This document shows, piece after piece, positions 11,000 through 22,647 of a stretch of DNA of 64,000 bases. Below the pieces are notes generated by a model, which saw only the letters and a list, made by a program, of their open reading frames with translations, did no database searches and was not told the DNA's origin. The DNA comes from Botryosphaeria dothidea. Taxonomy: Eukaryota; Ascomycota; Dothideomycetes; Botryosphaeriales; Botryosphaeriaceae. A program made the position numbers and the translations under genes. Each line of letters opens with the position of its first letter. Positions within the stretch are counted from its first letter, which is position 1. The stretch is taken from assembly GCA_011503125.2 (NCBI GenBank), contig WWBZ02000082.1, forward strand, positions 310,001 through 374,000. Reading direction: 5' to 3'.

Positions 11000-13900
11000 T
11001 CGCAGGTTTGCGATCTTGGAATGGCGGAACGATGTGATACCCCAATTTTACAACTTTTGAACGATCCAAAGGGCTCGTTCATGCTGGCACTTTTCTAATC
11101 AACTAACTACCTGCTACTTTCACACGCGTTACTGATTCAACCAATTCTTCGTTCTGAGCAACCTCCCCTTGTCCGTCACGAGTTGCCTTCGCGGTCTTGT
11201 AAAGCGCCGCATTCACATTATCCTTAGGGTGATCTTCGACCTTGGACCATTGAGTTAAAGTGGCTTCTCAAGATGTGGAGGCGCTCTATATCCCTATTTC
11301 CTCACTTAGGCAAGCCGTGGGCGATTGTAAGTCGCAGTCACAAGATACAAGGATTCGGTGTAAAGTCTATCATAATATTTTTAATCGTGTCTAACCTCTG
11401 GCTTGTGCGGTCTAGACCAGTGAGCATTCTTGTGCGTTGTTATATTTCTGTACTTTCCACTGTTCGACCATGTAGCAAAAGAACGGACCGGGTAGAGAAA
11501 GGGCTTTCTGGTCACGTCTTTATGCTAACAGACCGAGCTTCTTGGGTTTCAAGCACCTGTCCTCAACAGACAGCGAACACACAGTTAATGAGGAAGTATT
11601 GTCAGTTTCATACGGCCTTGTCTTCACCAACTGCCATCAATACACCAATCCTCTTCCACAGGTTGAAAGCACTATGTAAGTAAAGGAGTTGCTTGAGTGA
11701 GCTTTAATAATGCACCGGTTTTAAGATCACAGAAATTCGAGCTATTCTGCTTGGCAAATAAGAAAGTGATTCAACTTTTACACAATTTCTATCTAAAGTT
11801 AGTCCAACATAGGCAGGAAATATATATCCGTGAGCTACTATCACCAATGTTAAACCCCAGGGCTTGTGTTGGGAAATACGTCTCATATAATTGTATTTAG
11901 ATGCGTTTGCATGACCGCAGGATTACTCAAACAGACGCTCAACCCAAATGCCTGTCCTGACACGTTCAGCCTGTAAGCGCTCCAGTTGCCTTTAAACATC
12001 CAGTGTTCAGTGAATGCCGCAGTAGCAGGAGGAGAAATATTCCCATGGGATGTGATGATAGCTCGCCCTGTTCGATGTCCATTTGCTGAAGAGCAGGCGG
12101 ACGTTGAACCGAAGAGCGACGCCTTCTCTGCCTGAGATGTCCTGGTGAGAGAATACTAGGTATCCCTCGATTGGATTCCACAGCCAGAGAATACCTGGAC
12201 GCTTGAACCAGGATCCATGAAGAACATATTTTCTGACATTCTAATGCATTGATATCCATTGCCAAAAAATACCCCTCGAACATGTTTGGCAGAGGGCAAC
12301 GGAACACCAAGCGACAAGAAATGATTGCAAAATGCTCTCTACTTTGTATAAGATATTGAGCGGTTTCACTCTTCTCTGAACTACCAACTTTCTTCTATTG
12401 TGTTCGTTTCATGAGGACGTCTACGCATTAATTACATGAGATCCTTGAAAAAGAATGCAATTACATACTTGTCCCAAATCACCACAAACATTTTGATTTA
12501 CTGTTGCATTTCATTCCAGACCGACCTGGCAAATACGGGCATGGATGGCTTACAGTAGGCATGTCAACACGAGGCGGAGTAATCATCAAGGCAACTGAGC
12601 TTCATACGAGGCTATCAAGACATCGACTCCCCGGAAAACACTTATTCCAGACTCGATCCGATCTGGCCGTGAGCTTGGAGAGAAATGAGCCTCGGAGCTG
12701 AAGCCCCCTAAAGCCACGCCGCCCCGATAATCCAGCTGGATGGTCCCAAGCATGTGGTGCCGAGAAGGTATGAGACATTGACCGCGCCTCGTTCGGGTGG
12801 CATCGGCGTGCGGTCTCGACCTGTGATTGAAAGTTTTTGCACGAAGAGCATCATTCGATAGCGTCAGCCAGCGCGTCGCTGCGGCGCAAGCGGCTCGGCC
12901 CGGCTGCATCTCGCACCCGGTGGAGATTTGAGAATCGCAGCGACTTCCCCATCGGGAGGCCGGACGAAGCCCCGATGAGGCAACGATGCGACGATATGGA
13001 GTCAGAGACGGCGGAGAACCCACCACTCGGTTTTAGTGACGCCCGGCTGGACCTGACTAGTTTCTGGTCTTTGTCCATTTCCAATTGGAATTTTAGTGGG
13101 CTCGTGTTCGGCAAGAGTCTGCATTGAGGTGGAGGAGTGTCCGCTGCGCTGTCTTGGTGGTAAACAAGAGTGCAAGAGCAATGCATGGGCGATGATCTCA
13201 GATATCTATGTCTGAAGAGGCAACTGTGTCTCGAACGCCCGGATAATGCGGGAATTATTGATGCGCATGGGTGATGACGAATTGGACGAACACGAGGACA
13301 TTGCCTTCGATGGGAGATAGCGGTGCGTTGTACCGTGGGAAATGGGAGTGAGGACTAAAGTTCGAAGTGTAGGCCAGCAACGAGATGACTGACACATAAT
13401 CAGAGCACTGGCTCTATGACCGTAGAGTCATACGAGGTGGGGTCTAGAGCCTTGGCGATAGGTCCTACAATTGTAAGCTACAAGTTTTGCTAAACGGCTG
13501 AGGACCAAAGCAACTGAAGTCGATGATCGCGGCGGAATGGCGGGACGGATTCCGGCTGATGGGCTGGAGCCGTCGCCTATCGTCTACCTAGCCTCGTGTA
13601 TACAAATAGATGGGCAGGCATGTGAAAGACGCTCTCTACGCCTGCTTCGCTTATGCTATCCTCGGATGAGGCAGTTCACCAATCGCCTATGCCGAAGACG
13701 AGGAAAGCCGTTCGCTACCAAACACTCAAACATATCCGCCCATAGTTCACAACAAGCAATTCCGTGCGGAAAAAACTCCACTTTAAGAGACAACCCGAGC
13801 GCGTTTGCGTTGATGATCGGTCATTTAGCCGGAATCCTTCAGATCACCGAAGGGCAAGCGCACTCGAGCTGAACGTCTCACAAAACAGGCGCGCGCGCAC

Positions 13901-16900
13901 GATATGGCTGCATCTGAGCCAGTGTTCCAGGCGGCACAGAGAGATCCGGCGAGCGGCATTCGCCGGACACGGACCTCTGGAGAAGAGGGCCCCGCAAGCA
14001 ATGTGCGTGCGGCGCGTACACGTTTTCCAATGCCAGTCTCTCGTCCAGCGGAGAGCAAGGGTGGTCGTCATCATCCTTCGCGTACCCCGGCTGGTGCATG
14101 TGGCTAATGACAGCCAACTCCTCCCCACAAAAAGACGCGGGTGAGAAAAAAAAGAAAACAACAGTTCATCTCGCTAGGTGTTGTTGTCCTGTCGAGCCAA
14201 TCAAGCCAGGGCTGCGGCGGAGCGAGGTCCAGCAAGACAGCGGACGAAAAGCAAAAAATGGAAGAGACGGGGAAAACGAGTACCAAGCATCTCCAGTCTC
14301 CACAGTGATATACTTCTGGCCAGGAAACCCGGAGGAACTCTAGCAATATTGAGCTGAGACTGATGGGTCTTGGACAGATGACCCGGTAATCTCCAAATAG
14401 ACAGCAAGCATCGGCGAAAGAGACGCATGACATAACGCATATGCGCTTTGTGGAAGATATCCTCCTATGGACTGTCCAGAGAATCTTACATCGGGCGTGT
14501 GTGAAAAATGCGTTCGCATGGTCTTGCTTGGTGAAATGACTTCCCCTGTAGTAAAGAGCCGGATCCGTGGGCGTTTCCATGTGACTTGCACCCAAAACTT
14601 TCTTTGTAGAACGGAAAGTTTACTTACTATGGCGGTGCTGGGTACAGCGTAGCGATTGGCTCGAGGGAACAACTGCTATAGAAGTTAGGCTACTGGCGGG
14701 GAATAAAGCATCACTCACCAAAGAGGCGGTGGAAGGTGGCGATTGCGGTTTTCAGCACTAACTTTGGACACGTATGCTTGGTTGGTGAGGGATGCTGCTG
14801 GTATAAGCTTGATGAAGCATGGCCTGATGCTGTGTGGTTTGAAGGAACAAGTCCAAAAGCAGGCATAGTTGAGCTGCCGCGTGTTGCAGGTGAGATGAAC
14901 AGAAGAAAAAAAAGGGTACAGACTACTGACACGGCCCACAGCGGACAGACTCATTTGCAGGAAGCATAAAAGTCCAGGACCCTTGGAAGACCCTTTCTTC
15001 CGCTTCGAGTCGAGGTAATGTGATTGCCTCCCAGCGCCACAGCCGGTGTTTCGCATGGTGGCCATGCGTGTCCTGACTCTTGAATCTTGCAGTCTTAGAC
15101 AAACTCGCATGAGCCCGTGTGAATGAGACACCAAACGGTTGAGCCTCCCTCCAGGCTAAGACATCGACCATTGGCGGCTTCAGGCATTGCCTTCACCGCT
15201 CAGGAAAACGCGGCTGCTGGACACATGAAGGAGCGAGTCGGCTCCTCCTCGACCCGACTCATGCAGCGACCCTAAATGCTCCTTTAAGTAAAAAGCTCAC
15301 ACCACCACGTGGGGATAATCGAATAGACTTTATAGACTTCTGAAACGAGGGACGCCTCACTGAGTGACGCCCAAGGCGGCGATTCCTTCTGCTGGGGGAA
15401 AGGTGTGGTCGAGTTAAGGTTGGCTCCATGAGCGGATGCCGCACGTCAAGAGCCCACGGATACGACATCTCCCGCGCATCGCGCCGGCGGGCGGCGTGCA
15501 TCCAAACAGAGACCGACCCTCTCCCTACTGTACGGGGCATGGTACGCTGCATGGGCGCACAAGCCTCATTTTGCTGCTGGTTGCTAGCAGGCGGAGCGGG
15601 TAGGCTAAGTAGGCTATCTAACGGATGCATCGTACCTAGATCGTGCTCGGGAGATGCTTTGGCCAGTGCATCAGGACGCAGTCCAGGGAGACGCAGTTTT
15701 CGACCGGTGCCAGACACAGCCACTTACGGCGTCCAGCTCTGCCCCGAGAAGACGAACGCTGCGTCTGCCGCGGCCCGTTGAACGAAAAGGAAAAGGTCCT
15801 GCTGTTTTTTGCACGCTCCCAGCAGTCCGAGTAATCGCTCCGACTCTCTCTGTCTAGACGGGCCTATTTCGACCACGCCAATTGACGTGTCCGGGATTGG
15901 GATTATTGATTATTCTCGACCAGCGTGGGGAGCACACGTCGGCGAGCTCCAGCTCCACAAAAAAACTAGGGATCTCTGCTTGCCTGGCCACGCGTGCTGC
16001 CGCCACGCCGCCAGAGACGCAGCTTGCCGGACGTTGGGAGGATGATGCGCCCAGCTCTACGGTTCCTCGCCATGCTGGCATGTGGCCTCCGCCCCGGCGC
16101 ACAGGCTGGCGACTGATCTCCTAAAGGGGGCTTGGGGGGAAATGGAGAAAGCGCAAACCCCGCGCTGGCCGCCGTGAGCGAGCATGACAATAAACATGCC
16201 AGGTGCAAATGGCTGGCTGGCAGGCCTGCTGTTGTCTGCGGCGTCACAACGACCAAGAAGTTATTAGCCTGGTGCATCGGAGACAGGTCCCGCCGCAGGC
16301 TCAGGCTGCGCTCGACGACACCCACACCCCCTTCGCCAAATTTCGCAACTATGATCTGCATTCAGGAGTCTCCCGCTCGCCGTCCGGATGCTCGCCACCC
16401 ACAAGAGGCCCCAGCGCCGCGCGGATGGAGTGGCGGGATGGACGGGCGATCAATGCAGGGACATGCCGGCGGTCCTGGTTCTGCGAACAGCGGAACTCTG
16501 ACTTTTGTCGGACCATTTTTTTGCTTTTTGGCTGCCGGCGTGCTCTCCTAACAAGGAGCGGCAGACCGAGAAGCTCGTTAGCAAAGCACGGCAGTTTTTG
16601 CTCGCATCGAAGGCGCTAGATGGCGCGAATTTGACATACATCAAGCGATGGTGGTGTCGGGGTCCTTTCCGCGGCGAGTCGTGGAAAGCCTGACATCCAA
16701 CCTCAACAACTTTGGCCGAGCCGAGCCTCCCACGAGCCTAGTGCGGACACAGCATCCGACTCGAGAGCTCGTGGTTGGCCCAAGACGGCAGGAGGGTGAA
16801 AAATTGAATTTGCTGGCGCCGGGAATACTTCAAGGTCTTTCTTCTAGCGGTTCCGACGCGGCGGGCTCCTCATGACACTTGGCCAGCATCGCCAGCGTTG

Positions 16901-19900
16901 CTCCACAGGAGGCGGCTGTTACCACGATCTTCAGATGCAATCTGTTCTCTGCTCGACGTCAACCGTACATTCGCTCCGCAGCGGCTATCTGGGAGATGTG
17001 CATAGCGCTGCACAGGCGTGCGGGCGCGGCGGGAGCCTGTACATATGCATGTAGGTATGTCGTGCCGCGCTCGGCCATCCACGACCCAGCTGCGGAGGCA
17101 AAGGCGCGGCGGCTCCAGCCGAGCAGTTAGTTGAGTCAGTGGCTAGACTTGCTGCGTTTAGCCTTTCGCCCGCCGCTGCCATGAGGCCGGTTTTCGTGGA
17201 TGATGCCTGCAGAGGCGCTGCGCATCCCGATCCAGTGACGGCCGGAAAGGCTTTGTGCGCTGCTCGCGGTTGCTCAAATCCAGACGTCCAGATGCTGCGA
17301 TGAGGCCCGCGGCCATTGGCGGGGTAGGCAGGCTTTGTGGATCGCAGCAGGGAATGCTCGATGACGAATCCCGGTCGGCGTGCACGGCGGCGGTGGGGTT
17401 CAAAATGGCGGTGAAGAGGGCCCTTGTCGGAGGACATACGAGCGCGGGCGGAAGGGACGGCTTGATCGTTGAATCGGCCCAGGATGCTTGAAGAGACTGG
17501 GGGCGACAAGTGAAGAAGGAGGCCGGCTGGCAACGCTAGAAAATCGCTTGAGAAACAGATGGGTTGCACGGGGCCCGAGACCTCGAGCGTGAGGTGAGAT
17601 GACAAGCAGCCAGAGCCTGGCGGCAAGACCTCCTCACCTTTGCCTGTCTGGGAGACGAACCACTGCGCCGGGCCGCCGCAGCAAATCAGCGCCACGGCCG
17701 GCGCACCGCAAGCCCTGTTTCGGCTTGAGCTGGCCTGCAAGGAGTGGTCTGTGTGTCCCTCCCATGGCCCGTTGTGGCTTGCTATGCCCAGCAGCCGATA
17801 ACGGGCTTTGGGGTCGCTTTGACGTGGCCCGCACTGATTGGAAGACGGCGTATAGCTGAGGGACTTGTCGCTGTCGGGGCGCTGTCTGCTCGACCGTGAT
17901 TGATCTGGGGAAGAAGCGTCCCGGCATCCGCCAGGACTGTTCGCAGAACCCTTGCGGCGCACGCCCGGAGCGATCCCACGCCGCACCGTTTGCTGCCGGT
18001 TTGAGAAACCTCGAATGCTTTGGGCTATGGCGAAGCCCGCGGGGCAGAGGCCTGTGACAAGGGATCGTGCAGCTAATCACACGCATATGCAAGACGGGCG
18101 GGTGCAGCTGAGACTTGGCCAATGGGATCGCCGGCGCGCCCGCAGCTGCAGGAACGATGGCCTGGCCTTGGATCAACTCCTGCTGTCGTCCCGACGCCGT
18201 CCAGAGACGAAGCCTCGCCGGCCAGCAGGTTGACAGAGACGCTGCTTGGCTGCCCGATGCTTGACACGCGCAAGAACCGTCGAGCAGCACCGGTTTCTCG
18301 CCTTGCCGCCGCAGCATTGCACCGCCCGGCGCCCTCGGAGAATAAGGCAGCTGTCGCCAGCGCCCTCGATTCCCCCGTGCCAATCAATAGCGCTGGCCAG
18401 GGCCGCCGAGGAGGGTGGCAGGGCCCAGCGGGACGATGTCATTGGCGTTCTTGGCCTTGATGGGCCGTGGCCTGAGGCGCGCAGTGTGTCTGCTAAGCCG
18501 CACCTGGAGCTGTGAATAAATTGAGGCCGCCCGCGGGCCCGGCGATGCGGTTGCGAGATGTAGAGGTGCAGGGAGGACATCGGCCGGCGAGCATCCACGG
18601 CCTATGGCCGCGCTGGTCTCGGGACCGTCGACGACCTCGTGTCCGACAAAACGTGAGGGCTCCGCGTGGGCCCTGGTGCACCGACACTCGAAGAGCGTGT
18701 CGCGCCCAAGGCTGCGCGTGGAGGATGCCGGAGCGGAGGCGGACACGGCGGCAATGGCTCTGCGCTGGGTGGCAGGCAGAGGCGTGCTTCGTCAAGTGGG
18801 CGGGCAGTATTAAACGTGTGCCCATTCCTGAACCACGCGAACGCGGTGCGACCTGCCCTTGCATCTGCGGCAAATCCGTTGGCTCTTGGAGGAGGACGGA
18901 TCGGCATGAGTACAATGCGGGACTGCTCGACGCCACCCTGACACGGCAACAACACCTGCTGTCTAAGACCCTCGCCCGTACGACGCACTTGATTGCGTGC
19001 CGCTGGCCGGCTGGCGTCATGGGAGGTTGTCGAGGTCGAGGCGGTCGTCGTCCGTGTCACTGCCGATGGGCTGGACGCGCCATTGGCGGGTGGCTGGCAG
19101 AGGAGCTGGCCCGCGGCCGGCAGGCGCCCTCATTCGTCGCCCTCAGCAAGCTCTCCGGCGCCGTCGAAAGCTTGAAGGAATGCGCGGCTGACGGCATCCA
19201 GAGAGAGATCATGGATTGAATCATGGCTAGCAGCCCGCGCGGCGGACACGGCGCCGGGGCGCTTTGCAGAAAAAAAAAATAGGCGGCGGCTGCTCAACGC
19301 TCGCGGAGAAGCGTATCCGCGCCTCGAGGCGGCCACTCGCTCGTATTGCTCCCACGTCTCACAGGAAGGCCGTGGGTGGATGTGTCGCGCGCGCGCCCAT
19401 GGTACTGGGCCGGAATCGTGATCTCTGCGGAGCGGCATCATCATCATGACCGTGAAGAGGCGGTGCCGGTGTTGCCGTCGCCATCGCAGGCAATCAATGG
19501 GTGTGGTGGTGGTGGTGGTGGTGGTGGCTTGGGGGCCTGCCTTCGTGCCTTGTCCTTGCCCGCACCCGCACACAGCTTGGGAGCGCCAGCGCACACGACG
19601 CACACCGCAACACGGCGGCGAATCAGCGCGCGCGCGCCAACACCACGTCTGTGGTACAATCGGCAGCGCTGGGGGCTCTGGCTGGCTGGCCGCGCGCGCC
19701 TCAGGCCTCCCTCTGGGCGTGGATGGACGTGTGGGCCAGCTCTCCGCCGCCGCCGGCGGCGACGCTCCACCGTCCATTGCCTCGCGCCGCTCCCAGCGCG
19801 GCGGCCCTGCGAATGGGTGTCGCGCTGCGATTCGCCTGGGGGGCGCCATGCCTGCGCTGTCGCACCCGGAGCGCTGCTCTGCCCATCCTCCGGCGAGCAC

Positions 19901-20869
19901 GTTGCACCACCCCTTCAGTCAGCAGCGGCGGCGTCGAGGGACGCGGTTTTTCCGTTGGCTGCGGGCGAGCCACGCCGCTGATCGGCTGTGTCGATGGACC
20001 TGCCCTGCACAGCGTGCCGCCCGCTCGCCCCGCGCGCGCGATGCCGGATCCCTGCCGCGCTGCTCGATCGGTGAGCGCGAGAGGAGCGTTGAGCGCTTGA
20101 GGCGACCCCACCAGCGCACTGCAAATCACCCGTTGCGCGGGTTAGTCATCGGGGCGCGGGCTTGACCTGCAGAGCAGTAGTCGCACATCATGGCGCCCGT
20201 CTCCCGGCTGCTCTGACCACTCGACGCCACCGTGAAGAGCGCGGCAGGGAACGCCGTTTCGGACAGGCCTGCCATTCCGACGGCCAGACAGGCATGCTCG
20301 GAAGCGCAGCCCCACCGCGTCACGCTGCCCGCGCGCGTCTCAGCTTAATAAGGCAAGCCGGGCAGCGCGCACTATCTCCGGGCGGCGGCGGGCGTGTTGG
20401 TGTCGTCGTCGAGGCGCCCGGCGCAGCTTGATATCAGATCCCCCCGCCCGCCGTTCGGGGCTGCGCGCGGCTGGTGCGCGACCGGGCCGGCTGGGCGAGA
20501 GGGCGCACTGGCAGATGATTGACGGGCGGCGGGCGATAGGCGGTGGTGGCCTAGCAAAATCACGAGCGAGAATGGATGGGATGGCAGGCTGGACGGGCGC
20601 GGCCCTGTCTCGCCCACTCGCTTGCGTGCATTTGCGGGCCCTTGTCTGCCGCATCGCGCTGCAGCCCAGAAGCAAGCAAGCATGGAGGAAACGGCCTTTT
20701 GGCCTCTCACGGGACCTGGTTCGCGCTCGGCCGCCACACCATCCCTCCCACGCTCTCCACCAGGCCCGAAGTGAATTTAGATTGAGCGTGCGGCGTGCGA
20801 GATCTCCACCCGCACGCCTGCCCAGCCCACCAGGCCTGTTGAAAGAGCTCGCTGTGCTGGCTCTGTCCA
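11000..20869. other. ~10 kb gene-free region upstream of stuA
   Basis: No reading frame here shows a recognisable domain or a consistent exon chain. The first part (about 11.2-12.5 kb) is AT-richer; from about 15.4 kb it becomes very GC-rich with long antisense frames on both strands, the usual by-product of GC-rich non-coding DNA. A GTG/GGT microsatellite lies at 19501..19528. An ACGCGTGC octamer near 15990 fits the published StuA response element WCGCGWNM, but one such match is expected by chance. Because the region ends at the ATG-poor stuA leader, distal stuA control DNA or long non-coding RNA is plausible but unproven. A decayed transposon in the AT-rich part is possible; no ends were found. 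Confidence 0.5.
19501..19528. repeat. Trinucleotide microsatellite (GTG/GGT)n
   Basis: About nine consecutive GGT/GTG units starting at 19501, with a short CAT run just before (19438..19447). It lies in non-coding DNA of the stuA upstream region and is likely variable between isolates. Confidence 0.8.
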
Positions 20870-22647
20870 TGCACTGCCCTTGCGAGCGCTCGCGCCGTCC
20901 CGCACACGCATCTTGAGACCTGCGCTCTCTTTGACCCGCGCCCACGCACCGCCCGGCGGCTTGTGCTTTGCTGTCGGTCAAGCAGCAGCAGCTCGCCTGC
21001 GTCGTGGCCCGCCTGCACAGAACGCCCTGGTGCAGCAGCAGAAGCTCCTCAAAACGAACCCACGCCAATTCACGAACAGCTGCCCATTGCCCGCCCGCGA
21101 ACGAGCGCGAGCCCCAACTGCGTACGTGCCTCTCAGCCTTCTCACGCTACCTCCCAGGCGCTCGCCTATCTCTGCCCTGCCCTGCCCTGCTGCGCCAGTT
21201 GGTTCGTTCATTTGCGCCAGCCAGACCTGCGCTAGCACACCTCACATCCCAACCTCCTCCGCTTTCTAAACCTCCCCCTCCCCCACTGCCCGGCGCCAGG
21301 CCACGCTCTTTGTGCACCATCGCCGGCAGCTTCGAGGGTGCGTCCAACGCTGCCCATATCCCCCCAGCCGCGCCCCAAGCTGACCATCAGCCGCAAGAAG
21401 ATCCTGCACGGCCACCACGCGCCTCAAGACGACCTGCGACGACTTTACGACCGCTCACGACCCGTTAGACCAGAGCTCTGCCCCGGCTATTTGCTAGCTG
21501 CTATTCTTTGCCCGTTCCAGCGCGCCCCCAGCTTCACGCCTGTTCGTTGGTTTTCGCCCGACCCACTCTTGGACAACAAAAACCGCCCGGCTGCTGCGCC
21601 GCCCAGAGCTCCACTCCCGCCGACAGCAGTCAGCCTCTCGTTGCTGCATGCCTTGACACGACCGATTGAGCCTCCCTTACGACCGGCACGACGTCACGAC
21701 GGCCTTGTTCCTTCTGCTCTACAAGCGTTCTGTCGTCTGCTCTGCTTCCTCGCCGCCGCATTCCTGACCAGGTTCTCGCCAAATTCCTCGGGTACGGTAT
21801 CGTGCAACCAGCAAACTGTACCACCGCGGGAGCAACCACCATCGCACCGTGGGCGAACGTGAACAATCTTGCATCGCTGCCGACTCCAGTCGCGCCGTGA
21901 GTTTCTGCAGCTGAAGGTCAGTGTTTGCTCTTTTCCACGTGCGCGTGCCGCCGCGCTGGCCCTGGGCCGCTATCCTGCGCTATTCTCCATCACGAACCAA
22001 GCAAACACCAGTCCCTTCGGACGACTGCAAGCCGTCGCTTTGTCACCGGCGCTGCGTTATCACGACGGACGTGTCTGGGGAGGGCCGCGACAGAAGCCGC
22101 CCCCACACCCGGATACTTGCACGGCCAGATCCTGCATCTCTATCACAGACCTCTCACTGCTCGCCTATCGACATTACTGACTCGAGAACCAAGCAGGTCT
22201 CGACCTTCTCATCCTGTCACTTCCAAACCATACCCCCCGAATACCGAAAAGCTGGAGCTGCCGTCGATCTCGCAGGTCCACTCCCGAGGCCCCGTCGACG
22301 CATCGTGGTACAACACTCAATTCACACCACGACCGACTGTATCGAGTGAGCGGCTACCGGCGTTGCCCCAGATTCAGTCGGGTGCCAATACGTCGTCGAA
22401 CAACTCCTCGCCTCGGGGTGGATCTATCAGCTCAGCTTCGGCCATCAACAGCAGCGCGAGCTCTCATACGTCTTACTCTTCTTCAGTGAACGGCAGCCAT
22501 TCGGGATTCAAGACCCCCTCGCCCGAGCAGACTCCCCAGACGCTTGGACGTGACCCTCACTCGTTGAATGGGCAGTCGCAGGACTCGCCTTACGCACAGC
22601 AGCATCAACCTTCCGGCTACGGTTACGCGACCGATTCTTACGCCAAC
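20870..22647 (+). promoter_or_regulatory. Putative long 5' leader of stuA, strongly depleted of ATG
   Basis: Reading every base from 20870 to 22647 on the plus strand gives only two ATG triplets: 21648, which opens a two-codon uORF (Met-Pro-stop), and 22568, out of frame with StuA. Equal base use would give about 28. The tract is pyrimidine-rich. Strong splice signals are present: GTGAGT at 21897, GTCAGT at 21918, and a CTGAC branch followed by AAGCAG at 22196. From 22197 onward the StuA frame is open and looks coding although no ATG precedes it. The stuA gene of Aspergillus nidulans also has a long intron- and uORF-bearing leader (established knowledge). The transcription start is inferred to lie near 20.9 kb. 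Confidence 0.6.

Noticed and set aside
16985..17986. 333-codon open frame on the minus strand and similar long frames at 18512-19219 (+), 19130-19900 (-) and 20340-21068 (-)
   Set aside because: Frames overlap each other on both strands in very GC-rich DNA, show Arg/Ala/Pro/Gly-biased composition and no domain, and cannot be chained by splice sites.
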